Below, piece after piece: positions 35,556-44,042 of a DNA stretch of 64,000 nt. This DNA is from Paenibacillus sp. 453mf. Its GTDB lineage: Bacteria; Bacillota; Bacilli; Paenibacillales; Paenibacillaceae. The notes under the pieces are model-generated. The model was not told the DNA's origin. It made no database searches and saw only the letters and a program-made list of their open reading frames with translations. The position numbers and the translations under genes were made by a program. The stretch covers positions 178,288-242,287 of the forward strand of contig NZ_FPAC01000003.1 of NCBI RefSeq assembly GCF_900116105.1, written 5' to 3'. Within the stretch, counting starts at the first letter, position 1, and every line of letters begins with the position of its first letter.

Positions 35556-37169
35556 ATGATTAAAATAGGATACACATTGCTGCTAATCATCCTCATAACA
35601 TGCTTGGCAACAGGGTGTCAGTACCAAAGCTCGCAATTCGAGGATCAAGATCTGCTGCACGTGAAGTCTGCGAACAGAGATCATTCCAAGAAAGTCATGT
35701 TCTTGCTGGTCGATTCGTTAATGGCAGAAGCCATTGATCAGGGAATCCGGCAGGGTGAGCTGCCCAGCTTCAAATACTTAATCGATCACGGTCAATATTA
35801 CAGAGATATGGTTACCTCCTTCCCTACGATGTCTGTGTCTATCGACAGCTCTTTGCTGACCGGTTCATATCCTGATGAACACCAAATTCCAGGGCTCGTA
35901 TGGTATTCTGCACAGGAGAAGAAATTGATCAATTATGGATCCGGTCCTATGGAGATCTGGAAGCATGGCATTAATAGAACGCTGTCCGATGCTATCGTGA
36001 ATTTAAACGGTAACCATCTGAGTCCGAAACGGTCTACAATCTACGAAGATTTGGCACGAAAAAATCTAAAATCCGGTTCAATAAACGGGTTGATCTATCG
36101 CGGTCTGTCCGATCATACGCTTCAGCTTCCCGCTTGGGTGTATGGTCCGTCATCATTACCGCAGAAAATCCATGTCAAGGGTCCAGATTTGCTGGCTCTG
36201 GGCTCAATGGCTAATCCACTAGAGAACGCGTCTGAGGATGCGTCCACGCATAATCTGCCCGATGGTCTTCCCGATCGGATGGGCCTCACGAACAAATACT
36301 CGGTAGAAGCAGTAAAATATTTGGTGAAGCAAAATAAACTGCCTGATTTCTTATTTGCCTATCTACCGGACCTGGATCAAAAAATGCATAAGAGCGGCCC
36401 GCCTGGACTGGAGGGAGTCAAAGAAGTGGACAGGCAGCTTGAGGAAATGCTGCAGGCTTTTGGATCGAGAGAGACAGCAGTGGATAAGACGGTTTTTATT
36501 ATTGCTGGAGACAGCGGGATGACAAGGCTTCTACCCGAGGATCAGAACGCTGTGATTGATCTTCCTGATCTGTTCACAGATTATAGGGTACTGCGTGCGG
36601 GTGAGGAAGTCACAGAAGAGACAGATATCATTCTCGCTGTGAATGAAACGATGGCTTATGTGTATCCGAACAATACGGCGAAGCCCTATGAAGAATGGGC
36701 TCGTCTGATGACAGCAGACCCCCGTATCGATTTTGTATCCTGGAAGGAGGGTGGATGGATCCATGTACTTCAAGGGGAGACGAACAAACGGCTGATGTAC
36801 CGAGTTGGCGGGGGCCTTGTCGATCCCTACCAGCAGAATTGGACGATTGAAGAGGCGCCGGAGGTGCTGGATCTGAATATAGATCAAGGGAGTGGATCGC
36901 TGAAATATGGTGACTATCCTGATGTGCTGCGGCGATTATCTAGTGCGCTTCACTCCCATCAAGGAGATTTCCTAGTTGTCACGGCGAAGCCGGGATATGA
37001 GTTAGCGGATCGCAGCTCGCCGACACATCATGGTGGGGGCGGACATGGGTCCATTCGTAAGGACGAGTCTCTTGTCCCTCTGATTATTTGTGGAACGGAT
37101 CAACAGCCGCCCAAAGATTTAAGAATCATTGATTTAAAGCTATATCTGCAGAAGCTGCTCACGGACTGA
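35556..37169 (+). CDS. alkaline-phosphatase-superfamily lipoprotein
   Basis: About 537 residues; signal helix GYTLLLIILITCLATGC ends in a lipobox (LATGC), so it is membrane-anchored outside the cell. The body is a type I phosphodiesterase/nucleotide pyrophosphatase fold: nucleophile Thr in SFPTMSVSIDSSLLTG, metal sites in LPDLDQKMHKSGP, IIAGDSGMT and STHHGGGGHG-like SPTHHGGGGHGS near the end. Substrate unknown. The ATG at 35556 is chosen; a GTG at 35544 overlaps the SD. Only 1 bp separates it from the convergent leucine dehydrogenase stop. Confidence 0.87.
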   Translation: MIKIGYTLLLIILITCLATGCQYQSSQFEDQDLLHVKSANRDHSKKVMFLLVDSLMAEAIDQGIRQGELPSFKYLIDHGQYYRDMVTSFPTMSVSIDSSLLTGSYPDEHQIPGLVWYSAQEKKLINYGSGPMEIWKHGINRTLSDAIVNLNGNHLSPKRSTIYEDLARKNLKSGSINGLIYRGLSDHTLQLPAWVYGPSSLPQKIHVKGPDLLALGSMANPLENASEDASTHNLPDGLPDRMGLTNKYSVEAVKYLVKQNKLPDFLFAYLPDLDQKMHKSGPPGLEGVKEVDRQLEEMLQAFGSRETAVDKTVFIIAGDSGMTRLLPEDQNAVIDLPDLFTDYRVLRAGEEVTEETDIILAVNETMAYVYPNNTAKPYEEWARLMTADPRIDFVSWKEGGWIHVLQGETNKRLMYRVGGGLVDPYQQNWTIEEAPEVLDLNIDQGSGSLKYGDYPDVLRRLSSALHSHQGDFLVVTAKPGYELADRSSPTHHGGGGHGSIRKDESLVPLIICGTDQQPPKDLRIIDLKLYLQKLLTD

Positions 37170-37170
37170 T

Positions 37171-38205
37171 TCAAGCGAATTTCGCTTCGGCAATTGTATC
37201 CGCTGCTGAAGCAGTTGTAATACCGTTCTTACGAGCATACTCGTACAGATGCTTAAGGGTACCTGGTATCTTCTCAACCGCTGCTGTGGCTCCTCGGGCC
37301 CCGGTTCCGGCAAGCTCAGCGCCAGTACTGAGAATTCCACCTGCATTGATGGCATAATCAGGGGCATACAGAATATTTCGCTGCTCCAGCATATCACACA
37401 GCTGTTCATCAGCTAATTGGTTGTTGGCTGCACCGGCAACAATCCCGCAGGACAATTGGGGAATGCTCAGATGAGTGAGCGTTCCGCCCATAGCGCATGG
37501 AGCATAGACCTCACAGCTGTGCAGATGAATATTCTCGGATGAGACGGGTAATGCATTAAATTCTTGCACAGCTTGGCTTATTTTTCCCGGATCAATATCA
37601 GATACAATCAGCTGAGCTCCAGCCTGATGAAGACGTCTTGCCAAGGCATATCCGACTTTGCCAAGCCCTTGGAGCGCGATTCGAACTCCTTTCATATCGG
37701 TCAGCCCATATTTGCAGGTTAACGAAGTCTGTATGCCAAGAAATACACCATAGGCAGTCATTTCGGCAGTGAAATTTCCGGTTGCTCCCAGTGTTCCGCT
37801 CTGATCGGTCACATGTCTGGTTTCACGGTTAATCTGGTCCATATCCTGTGGAGTCGTTCCAAGATCGACCCCGGTAATATACTCACCATGCAGCCTCTCT
37901 ATGAATCGACCGAGTGCAGCAAACGCCGCATCCCGCCTCATACCGACATGCTTCAACACCACGGCCTTGCCCCCGCCGTATGGCAGGCCAGATATAGCTG
38001 CCTTATAGGTCATGCCTTTAGCAAGTTTCATGGCATCTTCAATGGCTTCCTGTTCCGAAGCATATGACCATAAGCGGCAGCCCCCCAAGGCAGGTCCCAG
38101 CTTGGTACTGTGCAAGGCGATAACGGCTTTGAGACCGCTCTTCTGATCCTGACAAAATATGAGCTCTTCCATCCCGCGGTCCTGCATTGCCCTCCAGACA
38201 TCCAT
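37171..38205 (-). CDS. leucine/branched-chain amino acid dehydrogenase
   Basis: 344-residue NAD-dependent oxidative deaminase of the Glu/Leu/Phe/Val dehydrogenase family. Catalytic Lys in SGLPYGGGKAVV, substrate region LGPALGGCRLWSYA, second Lys in LAKGMTYKAA, and the Rossmann loop ALQGLGKVGYALARRL. It links leucine/valine catabolism with branched keto acids for fatty acid synthesis; such genes are often called bcd, yqiT or ldh. Here it stands apart from a bkd operon. Confidence 0.92.
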   Translation of the reverse strand: MDVWRAMQDRGMEELIFCQDQKSGLKAVIALHSTKLGPALGGCRLWSYASEQEAIEDAMKLAKGMTYKAAISGLPYGGGKAVVLKHVGMRRDAAFAALGRFIERLHGEYITGVDLGTTPQDMDQINRETRHVTDQSGTLGATGNFTAEMTAYGVFLGIQTSLTCKYGLTDMKGVRIALQGLGKVGYALARRLHQAGAQLIVSDIDPGKISQAVQEFNALPVSSENIHLHSCEVYAPCAMGGTLTHLSIPQLSCGIVAGAANNQLADEQLCDMLEQRNILYAPDYAINAGGILSTGAELAGTGARGATAAVEKIPGTLKHLYEYARKNGITTASAADTIAEAKFA

Positions 38206-38444
38206 GTCTGATGCGCCTCCTCCATTATTCTATATCCATATATTTGTCTAATATATTCGAATCGTCTCTTGAAAGCGCATGGACAGATGTACTGATTATT
38301 GGTGCATCGCAAGAAATGGCTTGTTTCAGTATAATAATACAGGTGTAATACAATTGGATATGCTGTATTTAGGAACATTCGGATGAGGCGCCAGATAAGA
38401 AGAACGTTTGGTGCTAACAGCTTGGCAGATAGGAGTGTGATGAC

Positions 38445-38960
38445 ATGGGCACAACGTTGCTTTTTATTTTTGCGATCCAGATTGTATATGTATCAGCTTA
38501 CACGCTGCGAATGATTCTGACGCTGAAGGGCCAGAAGTATATCGCGGCACTGATCAGTATGATGGAGATCGTCATTTACGTGCTTGGCTTAAATCTGGTG
38601 CTTAGTTATTTGGATCAGGCTGCCGCCTTGATCGTATATGCGCTCGGTTATGGTTTAGGTATCCTGATTGGAGCTTGGATTGAGGAGAAGATCGCGCTCG
38701 GTTATGTGACGGTCAAAGTGATCTGTGATCAGGCCAGGGGAACGATAGTAACCACACTTAGAGAAAAAGGCTACGGTGTTACCTCATGGCTCGGCAATGG
38801 CCGAGATGGTGACCGGCTTGTAATGGAAATACTGGCAAAGCGCAAAAATCAGAAGAGGCTGTATCAGTCCATTCTGGAGCTTGATCCCAAAGCATTTATT
38901 ATAACGGTGGAGCCCAAGCAGTTCCATGGCGGCTTCTGGACAAGATCCATTAAGAGATAG
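38445..38960 (+). CDS. UPF0316/DUF2179 membrane protein
   Basis: 171 residues: three N-terminal helices (FIFAIQIVYVSAYTLRMIL; MMEIVIYVLGLNLVLSYL; AALIVYALGYGLGILIGAW) followed by a cytoplasmic DUF2179-type ferredoxin-like domain (IVTTLREKGYGVTSWLGNGRDG; SILELDPKAFIITVEPKQFHGGFW). Known as the UPF0316 family (B. subtilis YebE); function unknown. AGGAG SD; own terminator. Confidence 0.92.
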   Translation: MGTTLLFIFAIQIVYVSAYTLRMILTLKGQKYIAALISMMEIVIYVLGLNLVLSYLDQAAALIVYALGYGLGILIGAWIEEKIALGYVTVKVICDQARGTIVTTLREKGYGVTSWLGNGRDGDRLVMEILAKRKNQKRLYQSILELDPKAFIITVEPKQFHGGFWTRSIKR

Positions 38961-39070
38961 CGGAGAATGGCTTCATCCCAAAAAAGATTCGATAGAAATG
39001 AGATAATGATTGTAAGTTCTTAATGATCATAGAGAACATAGAGTGTCTAAAGTTCCCTAGAATAATCTAA

Positions 39071-39114
39071 AAGAGCCTGGCGAGCACCCTAGCGGCGTGA
39101 GCGGGCTCTTTTTC
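39071..39114 (+). terminator. terminator after the UPF0316 gene
   Basis: AAGAGCC pairs with GGCTCTT around an inner GC-rich loop, followed by TTTTTC. Confidence 0.75.
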
Positions 39115-39252
39115 TATTGCAGAGCATGTGAAGAAATGATTATTGTCTTGCCGAGTGAGTGCATTGTTCAGCTCACAGCTGTTCTGCTGATTATTGCTGT
39201 AATCTATTCCATTGATTAAATTGAGAGCAATTCGAAACAGAGGAGGCGATGA

Positions 39253-40689
39253 ATGATGAAAAGAAAGGACAAACCTTGGAGGACACTGTTTGCAGCGGTG
39301 ATTAGTCTCGCGCTTGTCATAACGGTTGTCCCTCTACAGCAGACGGTTGCCGCAGGAAATGCAGATTATAACCTGACATGATTCTCGGCCGGTAATGCGG
39401 GAGGAGGCATTGTCAGCGAGACCGACACAGCGAAGTATCGGAAAGTTTATAATGCCACAGAACTGGCGGCCGCATTAAAGAAAGGCTCTGGCGTAAAAGT
39501 AGTAGAAATCATGAACGATCTTGATTTGGGCTGGAACGAGCTCCCTGCCGCTGCCCAGAAGTCGCCTTTTGCCGAGCATAATGATGCCCTAACACACCCG
39601 GTTCTGAAGCAGACAGGTGTCAGCAAGCTGACCATTGACGGCTTTAACGGGCTTACGATCTTCTCTGCAAATGGAGCCACCATCAAGCATGCAGCCATCA
39701 GCGTGAAGCGCAGCCAGAACGTGATCATTCGGAACCTAGAGTTTGATGAGCTGTGGGAGTGGGATGAGTCCTCCAAGGGAGATTACGACAAGAATGACTG
39801 GGATTACATTACCCTGGAGGAGACCAGTAAAGTGTGGATTGACCACTGCACGTTTCATAAAGCCTATGACGGGCTGGTCGATGCAAAAAAAGGAACGAAT
39901 GGTGTGACGATCTCGTGGTCTGTATTCAAGGGAGATGACAGAAGTGCAAACAGCTGGGTTACACAGCAGATCAATGAACTGGAAGCAAACCGTTCATCCT
40001 ATCCGATGTACAACTATTTGCGAAGCACCGCCGTAGGTCTGAGCAAGGACGATATTATTGCGATTGCTGCCTCTCAGAAAAAAGGTCATCTCGTCGGCTC
40101 CACCTCTTTTGATTCAGGAAACCCGAGTCTGTCCATTACACTACACCATAACTACTACAAGGATGTTCAGGACCGTCTGCCGCGCCTGCGGGGCGGAAAT
40201 GCGCATGCCTATAACATCGTTATGGACAGCGGGGAAGCGAGGCTTGCCAAGCAGCGAATTACACCGGCGATGGCTTCCGCTATTTCATCCAAAGGCTATA
40301 AGTTTGATGTAACGAGCAATGGAGCCATCTCAACAGAGGGAGGCGCCGTATTGGTTGAGAAATCAAGCATTATCGGCATCCAGTATCCGATGCGCAACAA
40401 CCAGACGGACCCATCCGACGCTTCATACACCGGTAAAATTCGAGCTGTGGACACGATGTACTCGCTAGACGGCTCCTCGTTCCGGGGCAGCAGCGATACG
40501 GCAGGTAGTCCGCTCGCACCTGTACCTGCGGTAATCATCCCGTTCAGCTGGAGCGGTATGAGCTCGCTGCCTTACAGCCATACGATGGATGATCCTTCGA
40601 CGCTCCAATCAAGACTCACGGGAGCGGCAGGAGCGGGAGCAGGCATACTGAGCTGGAGCAAGGATAACTGGCTGAAGACAGCGTACTAA
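39253..40689 (+). pseudogene. pectate lyase (PL1) with an in-frame TGA
   Basis: A 479-codon frame starts at 39253 (AGGAGG 6 nt upstream) with signal peptide KPWRTLFAAVISLALVITVV and an apparent cleavage after VAA. Codon 43 is TGA (39379-39381) between DYNLT and FSAGNAGGGIVSETDT; homologues have Gly here, so GGA to TGA is the simplest cause. Downstream the PL1 parallel beta-helix is intact: VIIRNLEFDE, DYITLEETSKVWIDHCTF and catalytic Arg in DVQDRLPRLRGGNAHAYN. The full enzyme would cleave pectate with Ca2+. Without readthrough it cannot be secreted; a sequencing error is the alternative. Confidence 0.85.
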
Positions 40690-40723
40690 ATGTAGTGTCA
40701 CTCCATATTTGTTGAGATCATAC

Positions 40724-40767
40724 AGCCCAGTGAGCACCGCTAATCAGAGCTCGCTGGGCTTTTTTTG
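40724..40767 (+). terminator. terminator after the pectate lyase gene
   Basis: AGCCCAG-GAGC pairs with GCTC-CTGGGCT, followed by T7. Confidence 0.88.
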
Positions 40768-40904
40768 TTAAGTTATACATGGATCCTTCTCCATAACTCA
40801 TTTAAATGATGACATATTTTTCACACTCCGTTAACAGTCTCCTTTAAAAATCATCGTAATATGTAATTTAAGACCTAGATGTTGATAAGGAGGTTATATA
40901 AAAG

Positions 40905-41672
40905 ATGATTGAGCGACTGGAATCCATAACAGGCATGGTCGTGGCAGGACATCGGGGTTATAAATCGGCTTACCCGGAGAATACGCTGCTATCCTTCAAG
41001 CGCGCTATCGAAGTGGGTTGTCACATGCTGGAGTTTGATCTGCGCATGTCGAAGGACCGTGAGGTCGTCGTTATTCACGATGCAACAGTGGACCGCACGA
41101 CGAATGGCAGCGGTGAAGTGAGGGAGAAGACGCTCGCGGAGCTGAAGGAGCTGGATGCCGGAGGCTGGTTCGCTCCGGAGTTCGAAGGACTTAGAATTCC
41201 TGCATTTCAAGAGCTGTGCCAGCTGCTTGCCGGATATCCGGACATGTTGCTGAACGTGGAGATCAAATCCAGCGCCGATGCGAAGGACACAGCCGATGCT
41301 GCAATAGAGCTGCTGCATGAGCATGGTCTGTACGAGAGGTGTGTCTTTACCTGCTTTGATGCTGATATTATCGCTTACCTATATGATCAATACGGAGCCA
41401 AGACCCAAGGATTTAAGGGTGAGGTTATGCGTAATTTTGTTCCAGGGGAGGACGGTACTTACTCCAAAATGTGGGCTCTAGCGATGGAGCTGGCGATCCT
41501 GAATCGGGAAGATGTACAAGCATTCCGGAATATGGGGCTGCAGGTGTGGAGCTACTGTCCAGACACGAGTGACAGTGTGCTGTATGCAGTCGGCTGCGGA
41601 ACGCAGATGATGACCTGCAACGACCCACTTCCTGCTTTGCGCATTAAACAGCGGCTGGAAGGCACAGCTTAA
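40905..41672 (+). CDS. glycerophosphodiester phosphodiesterase
   Basis: 255-residue cytoplasmic GDPD, hydrolysing glycerophosphodiesters to glycerol 3-phosphate and an alcohol. Active-site motifs: AGHRGYKSAYPENTLLSF (His, Arg, Glu), LEFDLRMSKD (Glu, Asp), VVIHDATVDRTTNGSG (His) and LLNVEIKS. Close to UgpQ/YqiK. AAGGAGG SD. A long hairpin terminator follows. Confidence 0.93.
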   Translation: MIERLESITGMVVAGHRGYKSAYPENTLLSFKRAIEVGCHMLEFDLRMSKDREVVVIHDATVDRTTNGSGEVREKTLAELKELDAGGWFAPEFEGLRIPAFQELCQLLAGYPDMLLNVEIKSSADAKDTADAAIELLHEHGLYERCVFTCFDADIIAYLYDQYGAKTQGFKGEVMRNFVPGEDGTYSKMWALAMELAILNREDVQAFRNMGLQVWSYCPDTSDSVLYAVGCGTQMMTCNDPLPALRIKQRLEGTA

Positions 41673-41685
41673 AAATATGCCAAAT

Positions 41686-41766
41686 GCTGTGGTATGCCGA
41701 AGCCTGAACTGGGGAATAATGAAGAGGCGGGGAATGTCAGAGGCATGCCACAGCTTACTTTTTTAA
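41686..41766 (+). terminator. terminator after the GDPD gene
   Basis: GCTGTGGTATGCC (41686-41698) and GGCATGCCACAGC (41742-41754) pair over 13 bp with one G-T, then TTACTTTTTT. Confidence 0.75.
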
Positions 41767-41882
41767 GCCAGCATCATACGTCAAATATAAGAACAAACAA
41801 TTTAGTTTGGTAAATAAAGTAATTTTTTCTTAATTTCTATTGCATTGTTGATTTAAATATGATAAGGTATATGAAACGGTGT

Positions 41883-41945
41883 AATTCACATTTTGGAAAG
41901 AGCTTCATTTCGAAATGGCACTTTTTCCAATATGTGAATTTTTTT
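41883..41945 (+). promoter_or_regulatory. 58-nt near-perfect inverted repeat in the cspA leader
   Basis: AATTCACAT-TTGGAAA-AG-CATTTCG folds on its mirror copy (41883-41940) with only a few mismatches, then runs into TTTTTTT. It begins about where a weak promoter (TTGTTG, 17 bp, TATATG near 41848-41876) would start transcription, and sits ~50 nt before the cspA start. It may be a leader terminator, an RNA-stabilising hairpin or a temperature-sensitive fold. Confidence 0.6.
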
Positions 41946-41991
41946 AAATGAAAATAACCATATTAATATAGTGTAAAGGAGAATGACCCTA

Positions 41992-42195
41992 ATGCAAACA
42001 GGTACAGTTAAATGGTTTAACGCAGAGAAAGGCTTCGGTTTCATCGAAGTTGAAGGCGGAAGCGACGTTTTCGTACATTTCAGCGCAATCACTGGCGACG
42101 GTTTCAAAACCCTCGACGAAGGACAACGCGTTGAATTCAACGTGGTAGAAGGAAACCGCGGACCACAAGCAGAGAACGTAGTAAAAGTATACTAA
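41992..42195 (+). CDS. cspA: cold shock protein
   Basis: 67-residue single-domain OB-fold RNA chaperone. RNP1 KGFGFIEV and RNP2 DVFVHFSAI are intact; start [16 protein letters not shown] is canonical. I use the ATG at 41992 (AAAGGAG 10 nt upstream) rather than 41983, which abuts the SD. The structured leader and terminator make it a self-contained unit. B. subtilis names for the family are cspB/C/D; the symbol is generic. Confidence 0.95.
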   Translation: MQTGTVKWFNAEKGFGFIEVEGGSDVFVHFSAITGDGFKTLDEGQRVEFNVVEGNRGPQAENVVKVY

Positions 42196-42207
42196 GCCGA
42201 CCTGCTA

Positions 42208-42246
42208 AACTGCCTTTAACTGACAAGTTGAAGGCAGTTCTTGTTT
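42208..42246 (+). terminator. terminator after cspA
   Basis: AACTGCCTT and AAGGCAGTT form a 9-bp stem followed by a T-rich tract. Confidence 0.8.
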
Positions 42247-42319
42247 TCACTCCAAAATAGCGAATGCGGGATAGACGGAATAGAGCCGTTTATTTGCGTA
42301 GATAGGAGGGGAAGTATTC

Positions 42320-42535
42320 ATGTACAGACGTCAAGTAACAGAGGAAATCCCCGAGGAAAACACAAAAGTGTGGTCATGTACCAATGATGACTGCAAAGGC
42401 TGGATGAGGGACGACTTTACGTTCGAGAGCGAACCAAGCTGCAGTCTATGTTCCTCGCCAATGGAGCGGCAGATGAGAATGTTGCCTATACTCTCCAACG
42501 CAACCAGTGATCTGAAAGCAATGAAAAAAGGTTAG
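42320..42535 (+). CDS. YdjO-like cold-inducible zinc-ribbon protein
   Basis: 71 residues with VWSCTNDDCKGWMRDDF and SCSLCSSPMERQMRMLP: two Cys pairs forming a likely zinc ribbon. The sequence matches the YdjO family, annotated as cold-inducible in B. subtilis; it follows cspA by 124 bp, consistent with cold response. GGAGGGG SD. Role unknown. Confidence 0.88.
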   Translation: MYRRQVTEEIPEENTKVWSCTNDDCKGWMRDDFTFESEPSCSLCSSPMERQMRMLPILSNATSDLKAMKKG

Positions 42536-42676
42536 TTTTTTGTATGTTGATACAAATGGAATATAAGAAATAGCATAGCTCTGTAAGTGTACCGCGATAA
42601 GGTAAGGTTACTCCTTCCCCTATGGCGGTTTTTTCTATATTATATTTATCCATATGACGATAAGGGGAGAAGGTTA

Positions 42677-43675
42677 TTGGATAAGGTTGGACTCGTGATG
42701 CGCAAAATTCAGTTTACCGAAGCACAGGGACCCCGGGTGTTTGCAGACAGGCTGCAGAGCATCGGACGGGAGCTGGGTGTCGAGATCGTGTTTATATCGC
42801 CGGAGCGGCATGTCAGCGGATATGACTGGGTTCCAGGCTATGAGCACGAGAAGGGAGATCTGGTTAATTACGATATCGTGCTGGATCAGATCTATTCTCA
42901 ACATATTGAGCATGTCATTTATACCGTATCCGGGTTTACTTTTCTGAAAATGTTTCTGGAGAACAGCGTGCTTTTCCCGCACAGCTTCCCCGATCCTGCT
43001 CTGACCGGCTATGAGATGATGAAGCCATTCTATTCGATTGTGGACAAGGCGATCGTGCAGACGGAATTTCTGAAGCGGGAAATGAGCTCGAATTTCGGTG
43101 TTCGGGACATTACCGTCATTCCGATTGGATTCGATGAGGAGCTGGCGAGGAAGCATTATGATCCGTCTGCCGTCGTTGATAACCGGGTCATGTGGATTGG
43201 CCGGGATGAGGCCAATCGCAGGCCGGATCTCGTGCTGGAGTATGCGAGACAGAATCCGGACAAGGAGGTCTTCATGGTGTTCGGTGGAGGCCGGTATGAG
43301 GAGAGCATGAAGAAGTATGATATTCCGGATAACATCAAGCTTCGCTTTGCTCTGACCCAAGATGAGGTGTTCGAGCTGATGAATTCCTCCAAGGTATACT
43401 GGAGCTCTTCTCGCTTTGATACGTTTGCGATGCCGCTGACAGAAGCGCTGGCGATGGGCAAAATGGTAGTGAAGCCCGAGCATCCCTGCTACGGACATAT
43501 CAATTCTACCCATGCCTTCAGCGGAAATGATCGCAATTTCTTTGAGCTGGTGAACATGGCTTGCGCCTCTCCGCGTAGAACGTCTGAGGAAAATCGCGAT
43601 TATGCCTTCAGTGCATTTTCCAGAACGGTGATGAAGGAAGGTTATCGCAGGTTCTTTGAAGCATGGCTTAAGTAG
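42677..43675 (+). CDS. glycosyltransferase (GT4-like)
   Basis: About 332 residues, GT-B fold. The C-terminal half shows VMWIGRDEANRRPDLVLEYA, FMVFGGGRYEESM, IKLRFALTQDEVFELMNSSKVYWSSSRFDTFAMPLTEALAMGK with the E-x7-E region of family 4 retaining transferases. I start at the TTG 42677 (GGGGAG 8 nt upstream); an in-frame ATG at 42698 gives MRKIQFTEAQG and is the alternative. Donor and acceptor unknown; no polysaccharide cluster is adjacent. Confidence 0.82.
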   Translation: MDKVGLVMRKIQFTEAQGPRVFADRLQSIGRELGVEIVFISPERHVSGYDWVPGYEHEKGDLVNYDIVLDQIYSQHIEHVIYTVSGFTFLKMFLENSVLFPHSFPDPALTGYEMMKPFYSIVDKAIVQTEFLKREMSSNFGVRDITVIPIGFDEELARKHYDPSAVVDNRVMWIGRDEANRRPDLVLEYARQNPDKEVFMVFGGGRYEESMKKYDIPDNIKLRFALTQDEVFELMNSSKVYWSSSRFDTFAMPLTEALAMGKMVVKPEHPCYGHINSTHAFSGNDRNFFELVNMACASPRRTSEENRDYAFSAFSRTVMKEGYRRFFEAWLK

Positions 43676-43743
43676 TTGGCTTGGTAAAAAACAGCTATAG
43701 ACATTTTTTCCGCACGAGCCTGGTGTGGTAACAATCCTTTTTA

Positions 43744-43776
43744 TGGTATAGTAACAGTAACTTTGATGAGAGGAGG
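43744..43776 (+). promoter_or_regulatory. extended -10 promoter and strong SD of the ABC-F leader
   Basis: TGGTATAGT (43744-43752) is an extended -10 element; a -35 box is poor. AGGAGG at 43771-43776 lies 8 nt before the leader-peptide GTG, an ideal spacing. Confidence 0.55.
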
Positions 43777-43784
43777 TGAGGTAG

Positions 43785-43925
43785 GTGAATTTCGAATGGG
43801 TAAACAACCGCTTGAGCCAGCTGCCAATGGTGCTGTCTGGCATCTTTTTCAGAGGTTTCGTAATACGGGAGAAGTCTGTCCAATTGTCCCATATCGTTAA
43901 CCATTCGAGAAGATGCCTGCCATAA
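43785..43925 (+). CDS. leader peptide upstream of the ABC-F gene
   Basis: 46-codon ORF starting with GTG (MNFEWVNNRLSQLPMV...), with a perfect AGGAGG SD. It ends 36 nt before an intrinsic terminator hairpin and 117 nt before the ABC-F ATG. Antibiotic-resistance ABC-F genes such as B. subtilis vmlR are known to be controlled by ribosome stalling on an upstream ORF that lifts termination; the layout here matches. The peptide itself has no recognised domain. Confidence 0.65.
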   Translation: MNFEWVNNRLSQLPMVLSGIFFRGFVIREKSVQLSHIVNHSRRCLP

Positions 43926-43960
43926 CCTCTAGGAACGGATCAGTAGTTGTTTCCGAAGAA

Positions 43961-43997
43961 GGGTCACGGGGCTTGTTCCCGCGGCTCTTTTTTTTTT
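43961..43997 (+). terminator. attenuator between leader peptide and ABC-F gene
   Basis: GGGTCACGGGG pairs with TCCCGCGGCTC (one mismatch, two G-T) across a 5-nt loop and is followed by ten Ts. Because it lies between a promoter/leader ORF and the resistance-type gene, it probably acts as a regulated terminator. Confidence 0.8.
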
Positions 43998-44042
43998 GCG
44001 GCTAAGGTCAGGGTCTTCTACACCATAGGAGGATCCATAGAA

